A stretch of DNA of 64,000 nucleotides from Marinoscillum sp. 108 (GTDB taxonomy: Bacteria; Bacteroidota; Bacteroidia; Cytophagales; Cyclobacteriaceae). The DNA lies in NCBI RefSeq assembly GCF_902506655.1, contig NZ_LR734808.1:2294001-2358000 (forward strand). The letters are read 5' to 3'. This document shows, one piece after another, positions 48,309 to 57,566 of the stretch (position 1 is its first letter; every line of letters starts with the position of its first letter). The notes beneath the pieces are model-generated. The model did no database searches. It had not been told where the DNA came from and saw nothing but the letters and a program-made list of their open reading frames with translations. A program made the translations under genes and the position numbers.

Positions 48309-51300
48309 TTACTTCACTATTCTGATCACCCGAGTGGTCGCATCTGCCTTGTACAATCTGAGGAGATAAACTCCATCCGATAGTCCATACACATCCAGTG
48401 TCATTTTTTTCGAATTGATGTCCCGGTTTCTCAACTGTATCCTACCGAACATGTCCATCAAATCGAGGCTAACAAATTCGGAAAAATCTTCAAACTCAAG
48501 GGTCAGTACATCACTCATAGGAACCGGATATGCTGACACCCCCACCTCTGAATCGTTAAGTTCAGGAGAAGATAACACTCTTGCCCCAGCAGCATAACCA
48601 AACACCCGCAGCTCTTCCAGGCTCACCCAGCTTCCGGAATAAACATCCGCTCCGGAAACCGTGATTTTCACATATCTGGCATTGATCGAGGTGAAAGTGT
48701 CGGAGATAGGCGATGCATTAGACCCCCCGGTAGTATTACTACTTCGATCAACGATGGTCGAATATGAACTACCATCCACTGAGGCTTCAATGATGTACTG
48801 ATATGCCCTGTCACCATAGCATATCACTTCAGTACTACTAATGGTATAATTAGCACCCAGATCGATAGTCGCTGATTGTGGGAATCCTGAAGCTGACCAT
48901 CTGGAATCTGGATCGTCATCAACCAGGTTTGATCCCGGATTTGTAGATTGTTCATTGGATGTAGTTACTGACTTATTCAACGCTACATTCGAAAGTGTGG
49001 GGGTAGGATCAACTACATTCACTGTACTCATATCCGTATGGCCACCATCGTCAGTGGTGACTGTAATCGTTGCCGTACCTTCTGCAACTGCGGTCACGAG
49101 CCCTGAAGAATTCACAGTGGCCACCAATGAATTACTGGAACTATAGGTTACACCCTGATTGGTGGCATTGGAGGGGCTCACTGAGGCGGTCAACTGCTGA
49201 GTATCCCCTTCATCGAGTGTCACACTGGATGGTGTCAGCGATACGCCGGTCACTGCCACGGGCTCAGGGCCTCCTTCGCCTGCAAACACTCTCAATTCGG
49301 TCAAACTTACCCATGATCCGGTGTATACATCAGCTCCAGTCACGGTGATCCTAACGTATCTGGCATCAAAATCAGAAAATGTATCTATAATGGGACTTGA
49401 ATCTGCCCCAGGAGTTGTATTGCCCGACCGGTCTACTATCTGTGTATAGGTACTTCCATCCGAAGAACCTTCAACGATGAACTGATAAGCCCGATCCGAG
49501 TAGCAGGTCAGCTCGGTTCTACCAATGGTAAATACCGCTCCTAAATCTACAGTAGCAGATTGAGGGAATCCAGACACTGACCAGCGAGTAGCCACATCGC
49601 CATCTACCAGGTTAGCGGGCACATTGGTGCCATCTGGAGTACCTGTACCCGATATAGATTTATTCAGCGCCAGGTTAGTTTCGGATGAAGGTGCACTGAC
49701 CGTAATTATGCTCGTATCTGTATATCCACCATCGTCAGTGGTAACCGTGATCGTAGCACTTCCCTCGGCTACAGCTGTCACTAAACCACTTCCGCTCACA
49801 GTAGCTACAGAAGTATTGCTGGAACTGTAAGTCACCTCCTGATTAGTAGCATCATTGGGGGAAACAGTAGCTGATAGCTGCTGGCTCCCGCCAACTCCGA
49901 CTGTGGCCGATCCCGGTGATAAACTCACTCCGGTGACATTTACAGGTGCTACATATCTGGCCTGGGTGATGCTAATGGTTCGGTCCGGCACACCTACCCC
50001 ACTTACAGTAACCGTACCTGAACGCTCGGTAGTGTTTGCATTTGCATTCACTGTGATGTCAATATTTCCTGAGCCTGAGCCGGATGTTGGACTTACGGAA
50101 ATCCAGGATTGATTATCTGTGACTGTCCAGCTCACGTTTGAAGAAATGGCAGCGGACTGAGTGCCCCCTGCGTCCGTAAATTCAGAAACAGAAGAAACGG
50201 TCAGGTAATCTCCTACAGCCCCACATGCGCTTAATACACTTCCGGCGGCATCTAAAAAACAAGCTCCCACACCTGCCCCTACGTCACCATCTGTAATGGG
50301 TGCATAGGCTATAGAGCCACTGGCTCCCGAAACTTCGTGCGCTCCTACGTCCATATTGCTGTTTGGGCGCGTCAGTCCTTCTATGTCCAGATCGACTACA
50401 TTGGCGTACGTGCTGCCGGCAGCATTGGCTGCTATCCCGCTGCTACTCGGTTTGTAAATCTCTCCGACGGCAGAAAAGTTGGCATCTCCTTCCGTAATGC
50501 CGGGATCGGATATTCCGATATTGGATCCACCAAAAATATTTCCAACATAAGTCATACCCTGACCTGTTCCTGAAATATCACCCGACACAATATCACCATT
50601 GGTACTATATACCAGATTATAGGCGATCACTCCTGTTGGATCATATGAGTTTCTGTCGTTATAGTGGATAGGATCGTCAGAATTATAGATGGTATTAAAG
50701 GCCACGAGGATATTGTCAACGTTTTGATAACCATTGCCAGAGCCCCCGGACGACTCCCCACCGCCTACCAGAGTGATCCCGTTGTTCCAAACATCCCCAT
50801 CATTATTAAGGCCCTGCATGTAATTGTTAATGATCACATGATCCCGATCGCTCACACGAATACCTCCCGATTTGGCCTTTCCTTCTCCAAGGAAAAAATT
50901 TCCCTCTATATGTGCCCGGGCACCATGTCTGAGCACAAGTGAGCCCCGGCAGTTTCTGAAAGTATTATGCAGGAAAGTGTTGTCAGAACTTTTATTGGTA
51001 ATGATTTCGTTCTCTCCATCGGCAGCTTTGAAATAATTGCCCTCTACCAGCACCTGAGCGCTGACTGACTGATAAGAACTAACCCCTATGCGAATAGCTT
51101 CGCAATCACCAGAGTTGGTCGAAAAGTTATCTTTAGGAGTAATGTTATAGAAATAGTTACTTCTAATGGAGTGCCCGGGGGTACTCGATCCAGCATAGGA
51201 GAGTTCCACCAGAATGCAGGCACCAGCGCTTAGTTTATTGACGAAGGAGCAGTTTTCTACTACATTATTGGTACCATGTAGCACTATCCATCGGCTCTTA

Positions 51301-51737
51301 TTTGGCTCTGGAGTATATAGGTTATCAAAACCACAATTTCTTATTGTACAGTTATTTGCAAATTCTGTACTCGAACCACTTTTCCTAAACTCTACATGGT
51401 CACTCTCGCCTTCTCCTCCATCCCAAAAGAAGCCTTCTACAATCAAATAACTACCGTAGATGTTGAGTTTGGAAGAACCATTCAGTATGACTCCTCCCGG
51501 GGTCTCGGCTTTGAGGATAATGGGGTTGCTTTGTGTTCCCGAACCAGTGAAGGTGATGTCCTGATTCGAATAAGTACCATCAGTCCAGGTTACAATGTCG
51601 CCTGCTGAAAGGCTGAGAGAATTGAGCTGTCCAGCTGAGCTGACCGTATACTCCGCTCCAAAGGCGGCAAGTGATGAGAACATGGTTGCTCCCACAAGCA
51701 TCAAAAGAAAGCTTGATTTTCGAAAAAAAATTTTCAT
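48309..51737 (-). CDS. Large PL6 alginate lyase with BACON, Big_2, F5/8-type and T9SS modules
   Basis: Secreted 1142-residue lyase. Signal peptide ends SLAAFGAE. PL6 beta-helix about 28-470 with IITNKSSDN (Lys249) and GSLVLRHG (Arg270), the catalytic pair at the expected 21-residue spacing. Next a BACON domain (about 510-593, SWTVTDNQSWISVSPTSGSG), Big_2 (600-680), F5/8-type (CBM32-like) domain (687-818), Big_2 (829-908), F5/8-type (916-1047), and a T9SS domain (1062-1142, VSAYPVPMSDVLTLEF). The paired binding modules suggest tight attachment to alginate gels or algal cell wall. An operator-like palindrome 69 bp upstream suggests control by the GntR protein. Confidence 0.95.
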   Translation of the reverse strand: MKIFFRKSSFLLMLVGATMFSSLAAFGAEYTVSSAGQLNSLSLSAGDIVTWTDGTYSNQDITFTGSGTQSNPIILKAETPGGVILNGSSKLNIYGSYLIVEGFFWDGGEGESDHVEFRKSGSSTEFANNCTIRNCGFDNLYTPEPNKSRWIVLHGTNNVVENCSFVNKLSAGACILVELSYAGSSTPGHSIRSNYFYNITPKDNFSTNSGDCEAIRIGVSSYQSVSAQVLVEGNYFKAADGENEIITNKSSDNTFLHNTFRNCRGSLVLRHGARAHIEGNFFLGEGKAKSGGIRVSDRDHVIINNYMQGLNNDGDVWNNGITLVGGGESSGGSGNGYQNVDNILVAFNTIYNSDDPIHYNDRNSYDPTGVIAYNLVYSTNGDIVSGDISGTGQGMTYVGNIFGGSNIGISDPGITEGDANFSAVGEIYKPSSSGIAANAAGSTYANVVDLDIEGLTRPNSNMDVGAHEVSGASGSIAYAPITDGDVGAGVGACFLDAAGSVLSACGAVGDYLTVSSVSEFTDAGGTQSAAISSNVSWTVTDNQSWISVSPTSGSGSGNIDITVNANANTTERSGTVTVSGVGVPDRTISITQARYVAPVNVTGVSLSPGSATVGVGGSQQLSATVSPNDATNQEVTYSSSNTSVATVSGSGLVTAVAEGSATITVTTDDGGYTDTSIITVSAPSSETNLALNKSISGTGTPDGTNVPANLVDGDVATRWSVSGFPQSATVDLGAVFTIGRTELTCYSDRAYQFIVEGSSDGSTYTQIVDRSGNTTPGADSSPIIDTFSDFDARYVRITVTGADVYTGSWVSLTELRVFAGEGGPEPVAVTGVSLTPSSVTLDEGDTQQLTASVSPSNATNQGVTYSSSNSLVATVNSSGLVTAVAEGTATITVTTDDGGHTDMSTVNVVDPTPTLSNVALNKSVTTSNEQSTNPGSNLVDDDPDSRWSASGFPQSATIDLGANYTISSTEVICYGDRAYQYIIEASVDGSSYSTIVDRSSNTTGGSNASPISDTFTSINARYVKITVSGADVYSGSWVSLEELRVFGYAAGARVLSSPELNDSEVGVSAYPVPMSDVLTLEFEDFSEFVSLDLMDMFGRIQLRNRDINSKKMTLDVYGLSDGVYLLRLYKADATTRVIRIVK
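48597..49937 (-). repeat. Tandem duplication of a Big_2 plus F5/8-type cassette inside the PL6 gene
   Basis: Two cassettes of about 650 bp, 49284-49937 and 48597-49253, encode nearly the same series: GLVTAVAEGSATITVTTDDG versus GLVTAVAEGTATITVTTDDG, then SGFPQSATVDLGA versus SGFPQSATIDLGA, then GADVYTGSWVSLTELRVF versus GADVYSGSWVSLEELRVF. This is a recent in-frame internal duplication of binding modules. Confidence 0.85.
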
Positions 51738-51769
51738 CGTTTTAAGTATTTAGGTTGAGACTTTGGACT

Positions 51770-51817
51770 ACCAACTCGTTGGTTAAGCTAAAAGGGGTAT
51801 TATAGATGGTAGACCAT
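51770..51817 (-). promoter_or_regulatory. GntR-type operator before the large PL6 gene
   Basis: ATGGTAGACCAT at 51806-51817 keeps the TGGTNNACCA core of the palindromes near gntR and susC, with changed outer bases. At 51770-51783 ACCAACTCGTTGGT shows the same half-sites in reversed order. Both lie 33-80 bp upstream of the start at 51737. Together they suggest that the GntR regulator also controls this lyase. The remainder of the 253-bp gap (51738-51990) shows nothing else. Confidence 0.5.
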
Positions 51818-51990
51818 TTTTATAAATTAAAATCTATCGTAATCTTTCGAGTCAAATCATCCCACTCTACATCCTTCTGATGCCTTTCCGAAATCAATTG
51901 AAATGCAACCAGTGTTCCCATTTCAAACACTCCTCCTCAATGAACCTTGCTCTTTTCTGAAGCTTCTCGCAAGTGACCACCGCGTACTTT

Positions 51991-52746
51991 TCAATAGTAA
52001 AACCAAAGTTTTACTGACAGAACCACTATCGTAACAAGCAACAAAGCCTTAATCCATTTATCACCCTTTTTGATGGAAAAAAGGCTTCCCAGCCATCCTC
52101 CCAATGAAGTCCCCACTGCCAGGGTCAATCCGTATCGCCACTGAATCAAATCATTGTAAATGAAAACCATCACCACAGCCAGCGTGTACACAAATGCTAC
52201 AATGACCTTGATGCTATTGATTCTTACCATGGGATAGTGATGTAGCCTGTCCAGCACGAAAATGATGATAAAACCTACTCCCGCATGAATAAAACCACCA
52301 TATATCCCTATCAGAAAGAAAATCAATATCCCTACCCATGGGCTTCTTCTTTCACCTCCGGTGTGGATACTAATTGGCTTCCGAGCGGAACCAAACACAA
52401 TCATCAACCCTACCGCCAACATGATGATTGACAAAATTCGGGTGAACAACTCACCCCTGATATCAACTGCTAAAAACCCGCCTAACACCGCCCCTGGGAT
52501 GGCTGCCAGTCCCAGGTAAATACTGTAGGGATAATCAATGATCCCGGCTCTTCTAAATTTATTTATGGCAAACACATTTTGCCAAAGGATTGCTATCCGG
52601 TTGGTGCCATTGGCCATGGCCGGCGGCAACCCCAGAAAGATCAATAAGGGTAGGGTCAACATAGAACCTCCTCCTGCAACCACATTCAGGAATCCCGCGC
52701 CTATACCAGCAAGAACCAGGAGCAAATACTCAAATAAACTCATCAT
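51991..52746 (-). CDS. TauE/SafE-family membrane permease
   Basis: Inner-membrane protein of 251 residues with about eight hydrophobic segments. The N-terminal GIGAGFLNVVAGGGSMLTLPLL and the mid-protein GIYGGFIHAGVGFI are the two half-repeat motifs of the TauE/SafE family, which moves sulfite, sulfoacetate or other organic anions. It is the last gene of the gntR operon, 37 bp after the DEH reductase. Possible roles are export of an acidic by-product of uronate breakdown or of sulfite or sulfate from the sulfatase locus next door. Substrate cannot be told. Confidence 0.88.
   Translation of the reverse strand: MMSLFEYLLLVLAGIGAGFLNVVAGGGSMLTLPLLIFLGLPPAMANGTNRIAILWQNVFAINKFRRAGIIDYPYSIYLGLAAIPGAVLGGFLAVDIRGELFTRILSIIMLAVGLMIVFGSARKPISIHTGGERRSPWVGILIFFLIGIYGGFIHAGVGFIIIFVLDRLHHYPMVRINSIKVIVAFVYTLAVVMVFIYNDLIQWRYGLTLAVGTSLGGWLGSLFSIKKGDKWIKALLLVTIVVLSVKLWFYY
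51996..52015 (-). terminator. Hairpin overlapping the end of the permease gene
   Basis: AGTAAAAC (51996-52003), a 4-nt loop and GTTTTACT (52008-52015) form a perfect 8-bp stem inside the last codons of the permease. It could end the gntR operon transcript, but there is no good T run after it and the stem is AT-rich. Confidence 0.35.
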
Positions 52747-52783
52747 ACCTGCTCCGGTTCGCTAGCTACAATCCAATTTCCAT

Positions 52784-53551
52784 TTATATCCCTAAGGCCT
52801 GACCGCCACCCACTTGTATTGTCTCAGCAGTAATGAAAGATGCATCCTTACCTGCCAGGAAAGACACTACAGACGCTACTTCCTCAGGCTGACCCAATCG
52901 GCCTAGCATAATATTATTCTTCCACGAAGCAAATACTTCAGGTTTAGTCGATTTGATTTCAGAGTGAAATGGCGTATCGATTGTTCCAGGAGAAACAGCA
53001 TTTACTCTGATTCCGTATTCAGCCAAATCTTTGGCCAACGCTCGTGTAATGGCATGAACTCCGGCTTTGGATGTACCATAAACGCCCGCTCCTGGTCCAC
53101 CAGCATTCCACCCTGCGTTTGAGGTGTAATTGATGATTGAGGCATTTTCTCCCTTTTTCAAGTAAGGAATGGCTGCTCTCGAAGCAAAAAACACTGAATC
53201 AAGGTTTAAGGCCATCACAAATCGGTAAAACTCAGTGGTCATCTCTTCAAATCGAGATCTGCCTCCTAATCCACCAGCATTGTTTACCAGCACATCAATT
53301 TTACCGTACTTTTCACCAATTGCTTTAATATTTGAAGTTACTTCCTCGTCTTTTGTCACATCAAAGCCATAATATTCTGCGGTGATGCCCTCACTGGCAA
53401 GTTCCTCTACTCTCTTCGCTCCTGCTTCATCTTCGATGCCATTTAGAACAACAGTAAACCCATCTTTACCTAATCTCTTGGCAACCTCGAAACCAATCCC
53501 TCCAGTTGCACCCGTTATTACTGCTACTTTATTTTCTCGTTTTTCTTCCAT
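52784..53551 (-). CDS. SDR-family DEH reductase (alginate catabolism)
   Basis: Short-chain dehydrogenase of 255 residues that probably reduces 4-deoxy-L-erythro-5-hexoseulose uronate (DEH) to 2-keto-3-deoxy-gluconate (KDG) in the cytoplasm. Cofactor motif TGATGGIG (13-20), NNAGG (90-94), catalytic Ser144, Tyr158 and Lys162 (YGTSK), and C-terminal PEEVASVVSFLAG are all present. No signal peptide. It follows the MFS transporter by 27 bp in an operon with PL17, which makes DEH, so context supports this function over generic SDR roles. NADH or NADPH use cannot be decided safely from the sequence. Confidence 0.88.
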   Translation of the reverse strand: MEEKRENKVAVITGATGGIGFEVAKRLGKDGFTVVLNGIEDEAGAKRVEELASEGITAEYYGFDVTKDEEVTSNIKAIGEKYGKIDVLVNNAGGLGGRSRFEEMTTEFYRFVMALNLDSVFFASRAAIPYLKKGENASIINYTSNAGWNAGGPGAGVYGTSKAGVHAITRALAKDLAEYGIRVNAVSPGTIDTPFHSEIKSTKPEVFASWKNNIMLGRLGQPEEVASVVSFLAGKDASFITAETIQVGGGQALGI

Positions 53552-53578
53552 GTCTAATTATTCGTTTATTATTTATAT

Positions 53579-54838
53579 CTAATCAATTGGTTTAATTTCT
53601 TTCGCGAAAAAGTACACTGACGCTACTCCCAGTGGTACAAATACCGCGATCATGATAAAAATTGGTGTATAGGATATTTCTGAAATGATAGGAACCAGAA
53701 AGTTCATGATGATGACCGAAAAGACACCTACTGTACCACCCAAACCGGCCAATGATCCTACTGATTTCCCGCTGAACAGGTCACTTGGCATGGTCTGAAT
53801 ATTGCTAATGATAAACTGAAAGCCAAACAGTACGAAAGCTACAATTACCACAAAAATCAGTGGACTATCCGCCAGAAGGATGGTCGCCAACAGTCCCAAA
53901 AACATGATCACTCCGCCTATGGTAATGGTCAGCTTTCTAGCCCGGTCTACAGATGCCCCGTTGAGCATCAAACGTCCTGCAAAATAACCGCCAGACAAAC
54001 TACCCAGCGCAGCTCCTACGTATGGCACCCAGGCGAAAAAACCTATTTCTTTTACGTTGAAGCCATAAGTCTCTGCCAGGTAAATGGGCATCCACCCTAC
54101 AAACAACCACCAGATAGGCTCCACAAAAAACCTGGATATCAGCACAGCCCATGATTCACGATGGCTGAGTATTTGCTTCATTGACAGACCTTCGGTTGAA
54201 GGATTATTGTCCGCCTCTGATTGTCCTGCAAGTATGTATTTCTTCTCCTCTTCGGTAATCCATGGATGTTCATTTGGTTTGGCTTTATTCACAAGCACCC
54301 AGGGCAATACCCACAATAAACCAATGGCGCCAACCACCATGAAAGTGACTTCCCAACCAAAAGCAACCCAAAGCAGGGCAATCAAAGGTGGTGCCACTAC
54401 AGATCCAAGTGCTGCTCCGGCGTTGAATATGCCCTGAGCCATGGCTCGTTCCTTTACAGGAAACCATTCAGCATTACTCTTTACGGCCCCAGGCCAGTTT
54501 CCAGCTTCCCCTAATCCTAATAGCACCCTGAAGGCCGAAAATGAGAACAATCCTCTAGCCAGTGCGTGAAGCATGGTGGCCACGCCCCACACCGAAATGG
54601 ATACTACAAACCCAAGCCGTGTACCAATTTTGTCAAACATCCGACCAGATACTGATTGTCCTACTGCATAGGCTATCATGAATATATTCAGAATGAGCGC
54701 ATAGTCATTTTTCGACATGCCCAGGTCCTCTGAAATACTCGGCCACATAATGCTCAGCGCCGACCGATCAATGTAATTGATTACGGTAGCCAGACATATC
54801 AGTCCAATGATCCACCACCTAAGTCCCTTAACCTTCAT
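53579..54838 (-). CDS. MFS transporter, uronate (DEH) uptake candidate
   Basis: Twelve-helix major facilitator of 419 residues, of the anion:cation symporter type (hexuronate-transporter-like). The N-terminus WWIIGLICLATVINYIDRSALS and FRVLLGLGEAGNWPGAVKSN are hallmark sequences of ExuT/GudP-like carriers, as is AEWFPVKERAMAQGIFNAGA. In alginate operons of Bacteroidota a carrier of this type moves unsaturated monouronate from the periplasm into the cytoplasm. Neighbours are a cupin 24 bp upstream and the reductase 27 bp downstream. Substrate is inferred from context. Confidence 0.92.
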   Translation of the reverse strand: MKVKGLRWWIIGLICLATVINYIDRSALSIMWPSISEDLGMSKNDYALILNIFMIAYAVGQSVSGRMFDKIGTRLGFVVSISVWGVATMLHALARGLFSFSAFRVLLGLGEAGNWPGAVKSNAEWFPVKERAMAQGIFNAGAALGSVVAPPLIALLWVAFGWEVTFMVVGAIGLLWVLPWVLVNKAKPNEHPWITEEEKKYILAGQSEADNNPSTEGLSMKQILSHRESWAVLISRFFVEPIWWLFVGWMPIYLAETYGFNVKEIGFFAWVPYVGAALGSLSGGYFAGRLMLNGASVDRARKLTITIGGVIMFLGLLATILLADSPLIFVVIVAFVLFGFQFIISNIQTMPSDLFSGKSVGSLAGLGGTVGVFSVIIMNFLVPIISEISYTPIFIMIAVFVPLGVASVYFFAKEIKPID

Positions 54839-54862
54839 CTTATCCTTTGTTATGTGTCTATT

Positions 54863-55234
54863 TTATTTATCACCGAAGTACGAAACCCCAGACCCATCGA
54901 GAAAGTCTTCTCGCACCGGACTGAAAGTATCGATCAACATTCCCGCTTCCAGACATACCGCACTGTGCAGCAGGTTAGGCTCGATGTACACGCCATCGCC
55001 TCCGCTTACTATCTGTTTCACGCCATCGATCACAAACTCGAACTTGCCAGAAACACAGTAGGTTGTCTGGGTATGAAAGTGTTGATGAGGTGAGCCTTCG
55101 GCTCCCTTTTCAAACTTCACTTGTACCATCATGATCTGATTATCCCAGCCCAGCATCTTTCGAGAGACGCCACCGCCAAGCTCTTCCCATTCCATCTCCT
55201 TGGTTAAAATGTATTTTTCGCTTTTTCTTCCCAT
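54863..55234 (-). CDS. KdgF-like single-domain cupin
   Basis: A 123-residue cupin without signal peptide. Metal site is SPHQHFHTQTTYCVSG (His50, His52, Gln56) plus His90 in PNLLHSAVCLE. This His-His-Gln-His set and size match KdgF, which speeds the opening of 4,5-unsaturated uronate to DEH. It lies 7 bp after PL17 and before the MFS carrier, so it handles the PL17 product, probably in the cytoplasm as the second step after uptake. The C-terminal FSPVREDFL motif is also frequent in this group. Confidence 0.87.
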   Translation of the reverse strand: MGRKSEKYILTKEMEWEELGGGVSRKMLGWDNQIMMVQVKFEKGAEGSPHQHFHTQTTYCVSGKFEFVIDGVKQIVSGGDGVYIEPNLLHSAVCLEAGMLIDTFSPVREDFLDGSGVSYFGDK

Positions 55235-55241
55235 TTCTCAA

Positions 55242-57467
55242 TTATTTTATTTTCTTAAATTCATAAACTCCTTGCCACGTGCACTGTCCCTTGGCTGATT
55301 TCACAGCATGCTGACTTGATTCGCTATCATCTTTCAGTGAAAAGGCCAGTTGGTATTCCTCACCACTGTTCAATTGAAATCTAACCACCACATATTCTGC
55401 TGATTGATGCAGCACTTTTAAATCTGCAATGGAAGTAAACAGGTTTAAAGGACGTTCAGTAGAGTAATCGTAACTCCCATGTATTTCATATAAGCTGGCA
55501 AAAACGGTATTGACTCCAGTCCTGCGGTGAATAAGGCCCGGGTCACGTCGCAGGTTAAAATTAGGATCATTGGCACCTATCCTCGTCATTATCATTTGGT
55601 CACCTGATTGAATAACGGAGGTCAGGGTATAGAATCTCTTCTTATTAAACCATGTCATGCTATACAAGTCTCCCGTGAGGTCTGCTTGCGCTTCAGCCCA
55701 TAAGTGCTGGTACCCAGACTCCTTGCCCATTGGGGTCAGGTCATTGTTAGTCTGAAGTTGCTGATTTGAGGACATGAATTCACCCACATAATAAAGTGGT
55801 AAATCATACCTGGTTTCTGCTCGCGCCTGTACCGATAATAAATCTATCACCAATGGGTGCTCTAGTTCCTCAAGATCAACCATGGCCATGGTCCGATGCA
55901 TCTCAACATCATCATAGGCTCGTGTTTCTTTGGCACTTACAATCCGAACGCTTTGACCAGCAGCAAAATAATAAGGAGTGCCAGACGTCTTATCGGCTTC
56001 CTTGACCTTGCCATCAAAATGCGAATCCTTATTCACTACCAGGGCATTGTGGGCAACAGTCTCCTTGGCCCAGCTGTGATTTTCTTTGAGGTATCCACCC
56101 CCGTCCTTGTGTTCAATGTTAACCCAACGAGCTGAGCCATAGTCTTGAATGACCTCACCAGTCTCATCATAAAGCATAAATCCCAGCCGATCGAAATGTC
56201 CGTGCCCCATTCCATGCTTGGCATACTTCATCACCAGTGTAAGGTCACCCCCTCTGAGGATACCAATAGCACCCTCATCTCCATTGGCGCCATCGCTGAG
56301 CTCAATACTTGGTTTAATAAATGGCCTGGCAAGCCCCTCCCCGATGGCCTTAGCGGCATCAAACCCGGCATCATTGAGCGGAACTCTACCTTGAGAAGCT
56401 ATGACCGACAATAAGCTGAGGTCCTGTGAACCATAGTGATAAGCCATGCTCACGGCATTCACAAGCTCACGCGATGCCAGCGACATACCTTTCTGTGAAT
56501 CGTTGATCGGGAAAAATTCACCCGCGGAATTAGTTTGATTAAGAAGGGCGTAGACTCCTTTGATCAATACAGAATCCTTATAGGCCAGAATCTTGAGATC
56601 TGGGCGCTTATTAGACAAAGCCTCCGCAAAGATCAAAAATGGGTACATGGCGTATCGCTGGTAATAGGGGCCCTCTGTATAATATCCATCAGGAGAGAAC
56701 GCATGGTTTATTTGTGCCAGGAAACCCATTTCTTGATCTTGGGCAACAATACTTCCACCATCATTATCCACAGCACCGGCTTTTACCGATACTGACCTTG
56801 CTCCGTACAATGCCCGATCGACTAATTCCTGATCGTCGATGACCAATCCGATCATCCCTACGGCGGCATTACCCCATGTACTATGATTGTGAATTCGATT
56901 AAAAAATTGCGGAGTTTCTATAGAAAGAAAATCAGCCATCGGTTTGAAAAGACCATCATTGAGTGCCTGACGATCTTCCTCAGAAAGCCACTCATATATA
57001 CAATCGTAAGCCTGACTCACATATACCAGCCAGTTTGCATCGTTGAGGCATTGCCAGAACAACTTTCCTCTGGCATAGGAGCGCTCAGCAGGATGTCGAT
57101 CTAAATCAGGGTATAACTCCAGATAGGCATACAACATATCCTTGATATAAACAGCATATCGCTCATCCCCGGTGATCTGGAACAATACACCTGCTTTCTG
57201 TAAGGTGAAAAAGTTAGTCTTGTGCTGCTCATGTGTATATCCACCAGCTAAATCTTTGGGTACAGGCACATCTATCCCCTTCTCGATCTCCGCATCTACT
57301 TCAAGTTGTACAGTAGCCAGTGTCTGGTCAAATAAAGCCACCCGACCAAGCCCCTGACGAATTTCTTTGATTCCGTCTTTCGTCAAAATCAAGGATGGGC
57401 TCGTTTGCCCATCCGATTTTGACAGTATGAAGAAGAAAACAATTGTTATGTAAATTTTAAATCTCAC
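55242..57467 (-). CDS. PL17 oligoalginate lyase
   Basis: Exolytic lyase that turns alginate oligomers into unsaturated monouronate in the periplasm. It starts at GTG 57467 because no in-frame ATG fits before the signal peptide (IVFFFILSKSDGQ). Alpha/alpha toroid with FFNRIHNHSTWGNAAVGMIG (Asn194, His195) and YYTEGPYYQRYAMYP (Tyr268 region); C-terminal heparinase-like sheet domain with HGMGHGHFDRLGFMLYD (His422, His424) and AHNALVVNKDSH. These match the residues needed in the characterised PL17 enzyme Alg17c in order. Length of 741 is normal. Second gene of the operon, 99 bp after gntR. Confidence 0.95.
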   Translation of the reverse strand: MRFKIYITIVFFFILSKSDGQTSPSLILTKDGIKEIRQGLGRVALFDQTLATVQLEVDAEIEKGIDVPVPKDLAGGYTHEQHKTNFFTLQKAGVLFQITGDERYAVYIKDMLYAYLELYPDLDRHPAERSYARGKLFWQCLNDANWLVYVSQAYDCIYEWLSEEDRQALNDGLFKPMADFLSIETPQFFNRIHNHSTWGNAAVGMIGLVIDDQELVDRALYGARSVSVKAGAVDNDGGSIVAQDQEMGFLAQINHAFSPDGYYTEGPYYQRYAMYPFLIFAEALSNKRPDLKILAYKDSVLIKGVYALLNQTNSAGEFFPINDSQKGMSLASRELVNAVSMAYHYGSQDLSLLSVIASQGRVPLNDAGFDAAKAIGEGLARPFIKPSIELSDGANGDEGAIGILRGGDLTLVMKYAKHGMGHGHFDRLGFMLYDETGEVIQDYGSARWVNIEHKDGGGYLKENHSWAKETVAHNALVVNKDSHFDGKVKEADKTSGTPYYFAAGQSVRIVSAKETRAYDDVEMHRTMAMVDLEELEHPLVIDLLSVQARAETRYDLPLYYVGEFMSSNQQLQTNNDLTPMGKESGYQHLWAEAQADLTGDLYSMTWFNKKRFYTLTSVIQSGDQMIMTRIGANDPNFNLRRDPGLIHRRTGVNTVFASLYEIHGSYDYSTERPLNLFTSIADLKVLHQSAEYVVVRFQLNSGEEYQLAFSLKDDSESSQHAVKSAKGQCTWQGVYEFKKIK

Positions 57468-57566
57468 TTTCTATTTAGTTACTTCAATGTTTTTATCCCC
57501 ATGATGGTAGAAGCAAACACTCATCAGGAACACCTGAATCACGAGTACCGGGCTACACCACCCTGA

